From contig JAQVUQ010000129.1 of the NCBI GenBank assembly GCA_028699365.1, positions 1-7,471 of the forward strand: a stretch of DNA of 7,471 bases. The letters run 5' to 3'. A model generated the notes under the pieces. The model saw nothing but the letters and a program-made list of their open reading frames with translations. It was not told where the DNA came from and did not search any database. Both the position numbers and the translations under genes were made by a program. Below, piece after piece: positions 1 to 5,509 of this stretch; the stretch's first letter is position 1; each line of letters begins with the position of its first letter. Origin of the DNA: a bacterium (lineage in GTDB: Bacteria > UBP13 > UBA5359).

Positions 1-80
1 TGGCCGCTCCTGATGCTGACGAGATCGAAGCGGAAGTTATTGAGGAGGTAAGCGAAAATGAGCATGTTCAGGAAGGCTGA
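1..80 (+). CDS. 3' end of an unidentified upstream gene (partial)
   Basis: An open frame read from base 3 runs to a TGA at 78-80 and encodes about 25 residues with a strongly acidic end (EIEAEVIEEVSENEHVQEG). It overlaps the start of the next gene by 23 bases, and the ribosome-binding site of that gene lies inside it, as at other junctions in this window. An acidic tail is common in phage recombination and nuclease proteins, but too little is present to name a family. That it is a real gene end is inferred from the tight packing of its neighbours. Confidence 0.5.
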   Translation, partial: AAPDADEIEAEVIEEVSENEHVQEG

Positions 81-1011
81 AAGAAGGAAGCAGAAGTTAC
101 GCCTGGCAATCTCTGGACCGTCAGGTAGTGGTAAAACCTACAGTGCTTTGCAAGTGGCCTTTGGTATAGGCGGGCGCGTGGTGGTGATAGACAGCGAGAG
201 AGGCAGCGCGGATCTGTATGAGCATTTAGGCGAGTATGACGTATACACCATGCAGCCGCCGTATGAACCTGAAAAGTTGATGCAGGTTATAGCGGCAGCC
301 GAGCGCGAGGGATACGACACCATTATCATCGACAGTCTCACTCACTACTGGGCCGGTGAAGGTGGCTTGCTGGAACGTCATGACAAAATGGGCGGCAACT
401 CCTTTACCGCATGGGGGAAGATCACCCCCGTGCAAAACAAAATGGTAGATGCTATGTTGGCCAGTAAGTGTCATGTCATCGTAACCATGAGGTCTAAACA
501 GGAATATGTTTTGACGGAAAAAAACGGCAAGCAAACACCCGAAAAAGTTGGTATGTCACCCGAGCAGAGGAATCAGATAGAGTTTGAATTCACATCTTCA
601 CTCGCCCTCAATATGCAGCATGTATCCGAGGTATCCAACGGCAAGGACCGGACAGGGCTATTCGACGGCAAGGCTATCGTGCTTTCGCAGGACACCGGCA
701 AGCAACTCCTGGCATGGCTGGAAACCGGAGCAGATGCACCGGAACCCACCGTTACCAACGATATACAGGGGTTGCAGTCACAGACTGCCGCCAAGCCCTC
801 TAAAACTCCCATAGTAGCCTACGGGGAGCGGATTAAAGCGCTGGGCTTTGAGAGCGCGGAGGCGAAGCAGATTGTCGCGCAGGTGACGGGAAAAAGCAGC
901 GGTTTTACCGCCGAGGACTTTGCCAAACTTGATGAGTGGATCGCAAAAAACACGCCGCCTGAAGAGCCGGAGCAGAACACGATTGAAGGAGATGGAAATG
1001 AACAGGGATGA
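58..1011 (+). CDS. Sak4-like RecA-fold ATPase, phage single-strand annealing/recombination protein
   Basis: A 317-residue P-loop ATPase. Walker A is GPSGSGKT at residues 20-27, and a Walker B-like strand TIIIDS lies at 88-93. A second conserved acidic turn, VVVIDSERGSA, follows the P-loop at 41-51. This short RecA-like core with a K/R-rich start is the pattern of phage ATPases annotated as 'AAA family ATPase' or Sak4. Known Sak4 proteins promote single-strand annealing, working with a phage SSB, and an SSB gene lies two genes downstream. Residues about 230-300 form a separate helical, charged C-terminal segment of unknown role. The ATG at 58 is chosen because GAGGAGG at 42-48 sits 9 bases upstream; the ATG at 64 is spaced less well. 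The 3' end overlaps the next gene by 14 bases, suggesting coupled translation. The ATPase call is firm; the annealing role is inferred from family and context. Confidence 0.85.
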   Translation: MSMFRKAERRKQKLRLAISGPSGSGKTYSALQVAFGIGGRVVVIDSERGSADLYEHLGEYDVYTMQPPYEPEKLMQVIAAAEREGYDTIIIDSLTHYWAGEGGLLERHDKMGGNSFTAWGKITPVQNKMVDAMLASKCHVIVTMRSKQEYVLTEKNGKQTPEKVGMSPEQRNQIEFEFTSSLALNMQHVSEVSNGKDRTGLFDGKAIVLSQDTGKQLLAWLETGADAPEPTVTNDIQGLQSQTAAKPSKTPIVAYGERIKALGFESAEAKQIVAQVTGKSSGFTAEDFAKLDEWIAKNTPPEEPEQNTIEGDGNEQG

Positions 1012-1594
1012 ACTGAGGCAGGCCACTGAGGCTATATGGAGGGGTAACGTTCACAGGCAAGGCGTTGACAATTTGCTAGACCGCCTTAAGGGTAGCGATT
1101 ATTATATGGCCCCTTGTTCGACGCAGCATCATCTGTCGTGTGAGGGCGGGCTTGCGACACACACCATCAACGTTTATGAGGAGCTTGTAAGCCTACTCCC
1201 GGATACTGGCATACCAGAGGAATCTATCACAATAGCGGCCATGGGACATGACCTCTGTAAAATAGGCTTCTACAAGCCGTCTTTCCGCAACAAAAAGAAC
1301 GAGAGAACAGGGGCATGGGAGAAGGCGCCTTGGTATGATATCGAAGACCAGTTGCCTCTCGGTCATGGGGAAAAGAGCGTCATTTTCCTGCAGCAGTATA
1401 TGACGCTGACCTTTGAGGAGATGATGGCTATCCGCTGGCACATGGGCGGATTCACTCCGGGCATGGACTATACACTACAACAGGCATGGAGTAAAGCGGC
1501 GCAATTGTGCCCGTTGGTGCCCTTGCTTCATGCAGCGGACTTGCTGGCAACGCACATCACGGAAGCCGAGGAGGTGACAGAGCGTGTTGAATAG
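998..1594 (+). CDS. HD-domain phosphohydrolase
   Basis: A 198-residue protein with a full set of HD-superfamily metal ligands: H55 (GGLATHT), H84-D85 (MGHDLCK), H123 (LGHGEKS), H148 (RWHMGG) and D181 (LHAADLLA). HD proteins hydrolyse phosphate esters, often nucleotides or cyclic nucleotides, using one or two metal ions; some act as nucleases. The extra H123 and H148 resemble the five- or six-ligand HD variants that can bind two metals. The frame is open further upstream, but the start is placed at the ATG at 998, which has GAAGGAG at 985-991 six bases before it and gives MNRDELRQ. Lying between a Sak4-like ATPase and SSB, it is presumably an early protein acting on nucleotides or nucleic acid. 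The substrate cannot be deduced from sequence. Confidence 0.85.
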   Translation: MNRDELRQATEAIWRGNVHRQGVDNLLDRLKGSDYYMAPCSTQHHLSCEGGLATHTINVYEELVSLLPDTGIPEESITIAAMGHDLCKIGFYKPSFRNKKNERTGAWEKAPWYDIEDQLPLGHGEKSVIFLQQYMTLTFEEMMAIRWHMGGFTPGMDYTLQQAWSKAAQLCPLVPLLHAADLLATHITEAEEVTERVE

Positions 1595-2015
1595 ATGCGT
1601 GTTGATAGGTAGGCTCACCCGTGACCCGGAGCGCAGATTTACCCAGAGCGGTAAATGTGTCACCTCCTTCAACCTGGCGGTGGATCGTAAATTCACCAAC
1701 GCCAACGGCGAGAAGCAGGCGGATTTCATCGGCATCACCGCATGGGGAAAGCTGGCCGAGATAGTCTGTGACAACTTAAACAAGGGGCGCTTAGTAGCCG
1801 TTGACGGGCGCATACAGTCGGACAGCTACACGGACAAAAACAGCGGCGATAAGCGCACCCGCACCGGTGTTGTCGCCGAGGACATACGCTTCCTGGACTG
1901 GCCGAAGGACAACACGGCGGACACAAGCAGAGCCGGTAACGCTGGAAACGCGCCCAGCAACGATGATTACACGGACAACTATGAGGACTGCACACTGGAC
2001 GATATGCCATTTTAA
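1584..2015 (+). CDS. ssb: Single-stranded DNA-binding protein
   Basis: A 143-residue bacterial-type SSB. The OB-fold occupies about residues 1-105 and opens with the typical MLNRCVLIGRLTRDPE; W54 is in the usual ITAWGK position and DGRIQSDSY follows at 74-82. A disordered Asn/Asp/Gly-rich linker leads to the acidic tip DDMPF at 139-143, the form of tail that docks partner proteins. It would coat single strands during phage replication and act with the Sak4-like ATPase upstream. The GTG at 1584 is taken as the start: GAGGAGGTGA at 1568-1577 is well placed, and the resulting N-terminus matches the family. The TTG at 1587 is the alternative and would remove one residue. The gene overlaps the HD gene by 11 bases. 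Confidence 0.96.
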   Translation: MLNRCVLIGRLTRDPERRFTQSGKCVTSFNLAVDRKFTNANGEKQADFIGITAWGKLAEIVCDNLNKGRLVAVDGRIQSDSYTDKNSGDKRTRTGVVAEDIRFLDWPKDNTADTSRAGNAGNAPSNDDYTDNYEDCTLDDMPF

Positions 2016-2031
2016 GGCCGTCTTTACGGCC
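2016..2031 (+). other. Small perfect hairpin directly after ssb
   Basis: GGCCGT (2016-2021) and ACGGCC (2026-2031) form a perfect 6-bp stem with a CTTT loop, starting on the base after the ssb stop codon. No run of T follows, so it does not fit a standard intrinsic terminator. It could protect or pause the transcript, or partly attenuate it. The call of a hairpin is direct; any function is conjecture. Confidence 0.35.
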
Positions 2032-2059
2032 ACATGGGAGCGGTAGAGGCACACCCTTT

Positions 2060-2161
2060 ATGAGGACAGCCGAGCCGGGAGGAAATAGTCGTGGGTATGG
2101 TGATCACCGGCCCGCTCCCTACCCTATAAAACGAGAGGAGGCATACCAATGGGGGAATTAA
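2060..2161 (+). CDS. Possible 33-residue leader ORF in the gap after ssb (doubtful)
   Basis: An ATG at 2060 opens a 33-codon frame that fills most of the 133-base gap and ends at TAA 2159-2161, overlapping the next gene start by 13 bases. A weak AGAGG lies at 2045-2049, 10 bases upstream. The peptide is rich in Gly, Pro and Arg (for example GYGDHRPAPYPIKR) and matches nothing I recognise. The overlap with the next start would suit translational coupling, but a random frame of this size is quite likely. Nothing else is evident in the gap apart from the hairpin at its left end and the RBS at its right end. Confidence 0.15.
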   Translation: MRTAEPGGNSRGYGDHRPAPYPIKREEAYQWGN

Positions 2162-2496
2162 CCCACGCTGAAAACCTACTCCTGAACAGCCTGAGAGATA
2201 CCACCAGAGACGCGCCGAAATTCTCAGGCCAGATATACAGCGAAACACATCTCACAGGCCGTCAGATTCGCCTGTATGCTAACAAACTCATAGAGGCAGG
2301 GTATCCGGTCGTTTCGGTCAGCACAGAGGAGCCTAGAGGCTATTTTATCGCCCGTAGTTGGGATGACCTGGTATTAGGGACACGGCATTTGAGGAGTAGA
2401 TTAAAATGCCTGTCGCATCGGATAAAGCAGTTAGAGGACATAGGGAGTAGAGAGTTTGGAGCGGAACAAATGGAATTGTGGAGGGAAGCGATATGA
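2149..2496 (+). CDS. Small winged-helix DNA-binding phage protein
   Basis: A 115-residue protein. Residues 1-16 are helical, followed by a helix-turn-helix at about 25-50 (FSGQIYSETHLTGRQIRLYA) and a probable wing at 52-67 (YPVVSVSTEEPRGYFIA). A basic amphipathic helix at 71-97 contains HLRSRLKCLSHRIKQL and could mediate dimerisation. This layout is that of small phage winged-helix regulators of unknown target. The start has a strong RBS, AGAGGAGG at 2134-2141, 7 bases before the ATG. The last codons overlap the YopX-family gene by 4 bases (ATGA), so the two are probably translated together. A role in transcription or replication control is an inference from the fold. Confidence 0.7.
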   Translation: MGELTHAENLLLNSLRDTTRDAPKFSGQIYSETHLTGRQIRLYANKLIEAGYPVVSVSTEEPRGYFIARSWDDLVLGTRHLRSRLKCLSHRIKQLEDIGSREFGAEQMELWREAI

Positions 2497-2936
2497 GACA
2501 GCATAAATTCCGAGCGTGGGATGAAGACAACGAAATTATGCGTTACTCAGAGAACGACGGAGAGGACAGCGCATACGGTCCCATAGTTTGGCAGATAGAC
2601 AGCGAAGGCGTCCACTTCGAAGAGATGACGATGGTTGACGAATGTGTCGGCGGTGAGCACGAGCAAAACTACAGATACCGTGCTCCAAACCAGAAGATTA
2701 TGGAGTTCACCGGCCTACACGACAAGGACGGCAAAGAGGCATACGAAGGGGATGTATTTAAGCGAAAATTTATGGACGACAGCGACATAGGAGTTATTAA
2801 GTTTAAAGACGGGGCATTTATTGTGAAGTGGATAAAAAATACTTTCTCGCAAGGCTTAATATACCATTTGCCGGAAGCAGAAATAATCGGAAACATTCAC
2901 GAGAACCCCGACCTGCTTACTTCATCCGCTCCTTAA
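2493..2936 (+). CDS. YopX family protein
   Basis: A 147-residue protein with the family hallmarks: MRQHKFRAWDEDNEIM at the start (usual form 'M..KFRAWD...M'), MEFTGLHDKDGKEAYEGDV at 70-88, GVIKFKDGAFIV at 100-111, and the closing IIGNIHENPDLL at 131-142. YopX proteins are common in phages and prophages of Gram-positive bacteria; their molecular function is not established. The ATG at 2493 is preferred over the GTG at 2478 because GGAGGG at 2480-2485 is 7 bases from it, the family starts there, and it gives an ATGA overlap with the previous gene. Its last 20 bases overlap, tail to tail, the minus-strand regulator gene. Confidence 0.9.
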   Translation: MRQHKFRAWDEDNEIMRYSENDGEDSAYGPIVWQIDSEGVHFEEMTMVDECVGGEHEQNYRYRAPNQKIMEFTGLHDKDGKEAYEGDVFKRKFMDDSDIGVIKFKDGAFIVKWIKNTFSQGLIYHLPEAEIIGNIHENPDLLTSSAP

Positions 2937-3063
2937 CCAACGGATGAGTGGCAAGGAGATAGTTTATCATGTTGGAGAGCGAACGGCCTTGCAGTTCCCG
3001 CAACTCTTCAACAGCCTGGTATACGTTCTGGTCGATGGTCATGTTTACACGTTGCTTTGCCAT
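2917..3063 (-). CDS. Ribbon-helix-helix (Arc/CopG-type) transcriptional regulator
   Basis: A 48-residue protein on the minus strand. It has an N-terminal beta strand with alternating polar and hydrophobic residues (R5-V6-N7-M8-T9-I10), helix A at about 12-24 (QNVYQAVEELREL), a G26 turn, and helix B at 28-38 (SLSNMINYLLA). This is the ribbon-helix-helix fold, in which a dimer inserts a two-stranded sheet into the major groove; R5, N7 and T9 would face DNA. It is the only minus-strand gene seen. It diverges from the replication operon and overlaps the YopX-family gene end by 20 bases. The frame is open further upstream, but the upstream part reads through the promoter region and is not protein-like, so the ATG at 3061-3063 is used. 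No Shine-Dalgarno precedes it, and a perfect TATAAT ends 7 bases before the ATG, implying a leaderless mRNA. Likely an autoregulator and repressor of the rightward operon (inference). Confidence 0.8.
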   Translation of the reverse strand: MAKQRVNMTIDQNVYQAVEELRELQGRSLSNMINYLLATHPLVKERMK

Positions 3064-3118
3064 AAAGGCATTATAGCAAACAACTGTATAAACTGCAACA
3101 CAGTATTGTTTTATGGCA
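3058..3118. promoter_or_regulatory. 9-bp inverted repeat in the divergent control region, candidate operator pair
   Basis: TGCCATAAA at 3058-3066 and its exact reverse complement TTTATGGCA at 3110-3118 flank the divergent promoter region, with 43 bases between. The right arm is part of a 13-bp palindrome, TTTATG-G-CATAAA (3110-3122). The left arm covers the start codon and predicted transcript start of the ribbon-helix-helix gene; the right arm lies just upstream of AT-rich candidate -10 elements of the rightward operon. Paired binding, perhaps with looping, by the small regulator would fit. That the regulator binds here is inference. Confidence 0.45.
3070..3098 (-). promoter_or_regulatory. 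Promoter of the ribbon-helix-helix gene
   Basis: On the minus strand a perfect -10 TATAAT lies at 3070-3075. A weak -35, TTGCAG, lies at 3093-3098, with a 17-base spacer. Only six bases (GCCTTT) separate the -10 from the ATG whose A is base 3063, the normal place for transcription to start. The mRNA would therefore begin at or next to the start codon. The weak -35 suggests a low-output or activated promoter. Confidence 0.6.
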
Positions 3119-3137
3119 TAAAGTATGATAATATAAA
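3106..3137 (+). promoter_or_regulatory. Candidate rightward promoter of the replication operon
   Basis: The AT-rich stretch before the initiator holds TTGTTT at 3106-3111 as a possible -35. Several -10-like hexamers follow: GATAAT at 3127-3132, TAATAT at 3129-3134 (17-base spacer) and TATAAA at 3132-3137. No single pair is a convincing match, so the exact promoter is uncertain. It is the only sizeable non-coding gap before the long + strand operon, and the 13-bp palindrome falls between these elements, where a repressor would block RNA polymerase. Confidence 0.35.
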
Positions 3138-3168
3138 GATGGGGGAAATACTTTTGAAGGAAGGCATC

Positions 3169-3990
3169 GTGCAGGGTTATATTATCCCCATATCCAACGG
3201 CATACTGGACCCAAAACATGTAAATCAAATAGGTCAATCTCTATGGGTTTTTATGTGGATGATCGATAAGACCATAGGAGAATACGACGATAACGGACTG
3301 AGATACGGCAAGGTTCTTAACGGAAAAGCGTTTACCACCGGGGCGTTAGCTTCTGAGCTTGGCATTGATGAAAGAACTGTTAGAAGATACATAGCGCGCC
3401 TCAAAAAATACGAGTATATCACGGTAAAAAAAACACGTTATGGGATGGTGGCAGAGGTGACAAAAAGCAAGAAATGGAGAACGGACAAAAATGGCCGCAC
3501 TGACATTTCCAGTCAGGACAAAAATGGCCGCACTGACTGTCCAGACCGGACAAATTTGACCGCCAGACCGGACAAAAATGGCCGCACCTATACAGACAGT
3601 ACAAGTACAAGTACAAGTACTGACAGTACAGTACAGAAAAACACCGTAAAAAAAGTAGACGGTTTAGGGGAGGTTGTAGATCACTACTGCGAGACAGTCA
3701 AGAGAGTTACCGTCTCCGGAACAGACCGACAATTGATTATTGACCTCTTGAACGACGGTGTAACTACAGAGCTTATGAAACGCATAATCACGGAGCGCAC
3801 AGCGGCCTATAAAGGCGACGGCATAAAGTCTTTCAAGTATTTCAAGGACGCCATTGTCGAGGCGGCAGGAGAAGCCAAGAGTAAAGAGCAGCGAGAGAAA
3901 GAATACTACGACCGCATCAACAGGCAGAACGAGGAAGAAGATGCTAAATACGGCCAACTGTTAAGAGAAATGGAGGCCGGTAAGTCATGA
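3169..3990 (+). CDS. Winged-helix phage replication initiator (helicase-recruiting protein)
   Basis: A 273-residue protein read from GTG 3169. Residues 1-50 (GYIIPISNGILDPKH, then SLWVFMWMIDKT) and a winged helix-turn-helix at about 54-95 (GALASELGIDERTVRRYIARLKKYEYI) form the DNA-binding half. Residues 103-156 are a low-complexity linker with three exact DKNGRT repeats (D106, D117, D135) and a Ser/Thr run at 144-154. A charged helical C-terminal domain follows (about 160-273) with IKSFKYF at 219-225, resembling the C-terminal parts of phage replisome organisers. The frame opens at 2944, but that part is antisense to the regulator gene. GAAGGAAGG at 3156-3164 favours GTG 3169; ATG 3139 is possible but lacks an RBS. 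The adjacent DnaB-type gene, overlapping by 4 bases, supports a role in loading the helicase at an origin. The linker's DNA carries iteron-like repeats. Confidence 0.8.
   Translation: MQGYIIPISNGILDPKHVNQIGQSLWVFMWMIDKTIGEYDDNGLRYGKVLNGKAFTTGALASELGIDERTVRRYIARLKKYEYITVKKTRYGMVAEVTKSKKWRTDKNGRTDISSQDKNGRTDCPDRTNLTARPDKNGRTYTDSTSTSTSTDSTVQKNTVKKVDGLGEVVDHYCETVKRVTVSGTDRQLIIDLLNDGVTTELMKRIITERTAAYKGDGIKSFKYFKDAIVEAAGEAKSKEQREKEYYDRINRQNEEEDAKYGQLLREMEAGKS
3483..3587 (+). repeat. Iteron-like direct repeats inside the initiator gene, probable replication origin
   Basis: GGACAAAAATGGCCGCAC occurs exactly at 3483-3500, 3516-3533 and 3570-3587. A degenerate copy (GGACAAATTTGACCGCC) begins at 3548. 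Start-to-start distances are 33, 32 and 22 bases, close to whole helical turns, so the copies lie on one face of the DNA. Copies 1 and 2 are identical for 22 bases. CCAGACCGGACAAA is also repeated at 3541-3554 and 3563-3576. Short inverted repeats lie between copies (CTGAC/GTCAG at 3500-3504 and 3512-3516; TGTCC/GGACA at 3538-3542 and 3548-3552). Iterons within an initiator gene recall the origin in the lambda O gene. Origin function is inferred. Confidence 0.65.
3595..3634 (+). repeat. GTAC-rich tandem repeat next to the iterons
   Basis: Six GTAC tetramers lie at 3599, 3605, 3611, 3617, 3626 and 3631; the first four are in exact 6-base steps of AGTACA. The 9-mer GACAGTACA occurs at 3595-3603 and 3622-3630, and GTACTG-A-CAGTAC (3617-3629) is a perfect palindrome. 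In frame this codes for the Ser/Thr run of the initiator linker. An A-rich stretch follows at 3636-3657. It may simply be slippage-derived linker DNA, or the flank of the origin that opens. Confidence 0.6.
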
Positions 3991-5318
3991 TGATGCCACA
4001 AGATTTTGACGCCGAAAGGGCAGTAATAGCCTGCGTGTTTATGGATAATTCACTTTATCCAACCATAACAGCCGCCGGAGTGACGGCGGAGGTGTTCTAT
4101 ATGGAGCAGCACCGGGCGGTATGGCGTGCAGTTTCCGACCTGTATTCCTCTAAAACCCCGATAGATATATTCACAGTTGGCGACTGGCTGGAAAGCAAAA
4201 CGGACGAGCAGACCATAGCCAATAGGCGCGTTTTAATGGAGTACGTTTCGTCCCTGGCCACCATTGCCAACGTTGAGACGCACGCCCGTATCATATACTC
4301 AAAATACCGCCACCGACAGGCAATCACAACGGCGCAGGAAATGATAAATCTAACAGCGGACACCGCAAAAGAGCCAGAGCAGATCATTGAGGAGATCGCC
4401 GAAAAGGCGCAGCAGCTTTCTAAAAACTGCCTGCCGTCAAAGAGCTTGAAACCCATATACGACTACGCCATTGATGAATTGCAGCGCATGGACATGGCGC
4501 GTAAAGACCGGGAACTGCTTGGAGTGAGAACAGGAATTACCCGGCTTGATATAAAGCTTAACGGAGGCTTAAAGGGCGGCGAGTTTCACATTCTTGCAGC
4601 GCGGCCGGGTATGGGTAAAACGGCTCTGGTGATGAATGTTCTGTCAAATATTGCCAAGTCAGGCAAGCGAGTTCTTTTTCTCCCTACTGAAATGACCGGC
4701 ATGGCTCTGGCCAGGAGGGCAATATCTATACAGTCAGGCCTTGACCACCGCCGTCTGTCGATGGCAACGGTGAACGATGAGGAGATTGACGCTGTTGTCG
4801 CGGCCACAAATAACATGATGCGGCAGCAGGTGATAATAGAAGAGAACGGCTGCATCAGCATACCTGCCTTTAGAACGCTCCTGCATCGAGCTTGCAATAA
4901 CGACAAGAGACCAGACGTTGTGATAATAGATCGTATCTGTCAGATGGAGGCAGTTAAGAACCACAACGGCAACCGGACCGGTGAAATTATGGAGATCAGT
5001 AAAGGGCTTCTTGGGGCAGCCAGAGATTTTAAACTGCCGATACTGGGAGTAACACAGCTATCCAGAGCCACAGAGGGACGCAGCGACAAGCGCCCGATAC
5101 TGTCAGACCTGCGTGATTCAGGCAGCCTAGAGCAAGACGCCCACTCTGTAATGCTGCTTTACCGTCCGGACTACTACGAGTCGGATGAGTTGCAGCACAC
5201 CGGACAGGCAGAGTTGATTATGGCTAAAAACAGGGACGGGGAAACGGGAACGATACTGCTACACTTTGACGCCGCAACAATGCGGATGATGCCGATCGAC
5301 GGGAGGTATGAACAGTGA
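3987..5318 (+). CDS. dnaB: Replicative DNA helicase, DnaB family
   Basis: A 443-residue phage replicative helicase. The N-terminal domain spans about residues 1-105 (QDFDAERAVIACVFMDNS at 5-22), a linker follows, and the RecA-fold motor runs from about 177. Motor motifs are Walker A ARPGMGKT (205-212), TEM at 234-236, Walker B VVIID (311-315), Q357-L358-S359-R360, the SDKRP...SDLRDSGSLEQDA block (366-385), and an arginine-finger region KNRDGETG (414-421). The enzyme is a hexamer that unwinds duplex DNA at the fork on the lagging-strand template. After Walker B the usual DYLQLM is replaced by DRICQM. The ATG at 3987 overlaps the initiator stop (ATGA), with GGAGG at 3972-3976; ATG 3990 is an alternative. 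Length is normal for phage DnaB, with no intein or truncation. The initiator just upstream is the likely loader or organiser. Confidence 0.95.
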   Translation: MMMPQDFDAERAVIACVFMDNSLYPTITAAGVTAEVFYMEQHRAVWRAVSDLYSSKTPIDIFTVGDWLESKTDEQTIANRRVLMEYVSSLATIANVETHARIIYSKYRHRQAITTAQEMINLTADTAKEPEQIIEEIAEKAQQLSKNCLPSKSLKPIYDYAIDELQRMDMARKDRELLGVRTGITRLDIKLNGGLKGGEFHILAARPGMGKTALVMNVLSNIAKSGKRVLFLPTEMTGMALARRAISIQSGLDHRRLSMATVNDEEIDAVVAATNNMMRQQVIIEENGCISIPAFRTLLHRACNNDKRPDVVIIDRICQMEAVKNHNGNRTGEIMEISKGLLGAARDFKLPILGVTQLSRATEGRSDKRPILSDLRDSGSLEQDAHSVMLLYRPDYYESDELQHTGQAELIMAKNRDGETGTILLHFDAATMRMMPIDGRYEQ

Positions 5319-5509
5319 TTTTCTGCGATAACGAAAACTGTCTATGGTGCGAAGGCGGCTCCTGCCAGAACCATCCGCATATAGTATGCACAGCGGCCAA
5401 GCTACCGATATGCGACAGCGAGAAGGTTTTGACGAATGAGGAGATTGAGAGAGTGATACTCCGTCAGGAGAGGTTGACCGGTAAGAGCTTTAGGAGGGGT
5501 GAGGGATGA
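5315..5509 (+). CDS. Small cysteine-motif protein A, probable metal binder
   Basis: A 64-residue protein that starts at a GTG overlapping the helicase stop codon (GTGA), with GGGAGG at 5301-5306 eight bases upstream. The N-terminal half carries cysteines at 4, 9, 12, 17, 25 and 33: C-x4-C-x2-C-x4-C followed by two more, plus H20 and H22. The rest is a charged helix (NEEIERVILRQERLTGKSF). The first four cysteines have the same spacing as in the next gene product, so the two are probably diverged duplicates. The spacing recalls DUF1540-type small cysteine-rich proteins. Zinc binding is likely from spacing; the function is unknown. Confidence 0.7.
   Translation: MIFCDNENCLWCEGGSCQNHPHIVCTAAKLPICDSEKVLTNEEIERVILRQERLTGKSFRRGEG

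Noticed and set aside
381-396. GACAAAATGGGCGGC resembling the iteron unit
   Set aside because: Isolated, with a deletion and mismatches, inside the conserved ATPase coding sequence; probably chance.
2068-2122. GAGCCGGG and CCCGCTC as a stem in the gap after ssb
   Set aside because: It needs a bulge and has a loop of about 30 bases, so it is too weak to call.
2944-3168. Upstream extension of the initiator frame to an ATG at 2944
   Set aside because: It lies antisense to the RHH gene and across its promoter, has no RBS, and its residues do not look like the initiator family; GTG 3169 has a good RBS.
3064-3237. Upstream extension of the minus-strand RHH frame
   Set aside because: The extra residues are hydrophobic and Tyr-rich, with no family likeness, and they span the TATAAT and inverted repeat.
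3483-3587. CRISPR-like array
   Set aside because: The repeats are short and unevenly spaced, lie in frame inside a protein-coding gene, and have no leader or cas genes; an iteron or linker repeat explains them better.
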